From contig JAKDKP010000138.1 of the NCBI GenBank assembly GCA_030453285.1, positions 1 to 6,397 on the forward strand: a stretch of DNA of 6,397 nucleotides. The letters run 5' to 3'. Below are positions 6,392 through 6,397 of this stretch, one piece after another. This stretch comes from Propionibacteriales bacterium. GTDB lineage: Bacteria; Actinomycetota; Actinomycetes; Propionibacteriales; Propionibacteriaceae. The notes below the pieces were generated by a model, which had not been told where the DNA came from, did not search any database, and worked only from the letters and a program-made list of their open reading frames with translations. The translations under genes and the position numbers were made by a program. Each line of letters begins with the position of its first letter. Within the stretch, counting starts at the first letter, position 1.

Positions 6392-6397
6392 CTCGTC

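Overview
The window is a GC-rich (about two-thirds G+C by eye) stretch of bacterial chromosome built around cyanophycin metabolism. Cyanophycin is the multi-L-arginyl-poly-L-aspartate nitrogen reserve. GTG starts, strong G/C third-position preference, long open antisense frames and the style of the proteins suggest an actinobacterium, perhaps in or near the Propionibacteriales. The phylum-level call is an inference from composition and protein style; the order is a guess.

Layout. Positions 1-624 (+) hold the 3' part of a cyanophycinase gene (cphB-like), the serine-peptidase-fold enzyme that degrades cyanophycin to beta-Asp-Arg dipeptides; its 5' end lies outside the window. Positions 625-806 are a 182-bp spacer with an imperfect second copy of the cphB 3' end, a GC-rich hairpin, a plausible promoter and inverted repeats around it. 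Positions 807-3683 (+) encode a full-length type 1 cyanophycin synthetase (CphA1): N-terminal domain with an HxxEH motif, ATP-grasp domain and Mur-ligase domain. Its stop overlaps by 4 nt (ATGA) the start of a 306-residue protein at 3680-4600 (+), which has no domain I recognise except a C-terminal PASTA-like domain, and no signal peptide or membrane segment. After a 108-bp convergent spacer with a perfect 17-bp tandem repeat, positions 4709 to about 6391 (-) encode a CphA-like Mur ligase. It resembles CphA1 in its N-terminal edge and Mur-ligase part, but lacks the ATP-grasp domain and the HxxEH motif.

How the parts fit. CphA1 makes the polymer and cyanophycinase mobilises it. The PASTA protein is probably translated together with CphA1 and is the best candidate here for a new accessory or regulatory factor. 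The convergent Mur-ligase paralogue is a half-synthetase that should form an isopeptide-type bond on an unknown acceptor; a link to cyanophycin rests on homology and position only. I found no tRNA, rRNA, CRISPR array, insertion sequence or integrase in the window.
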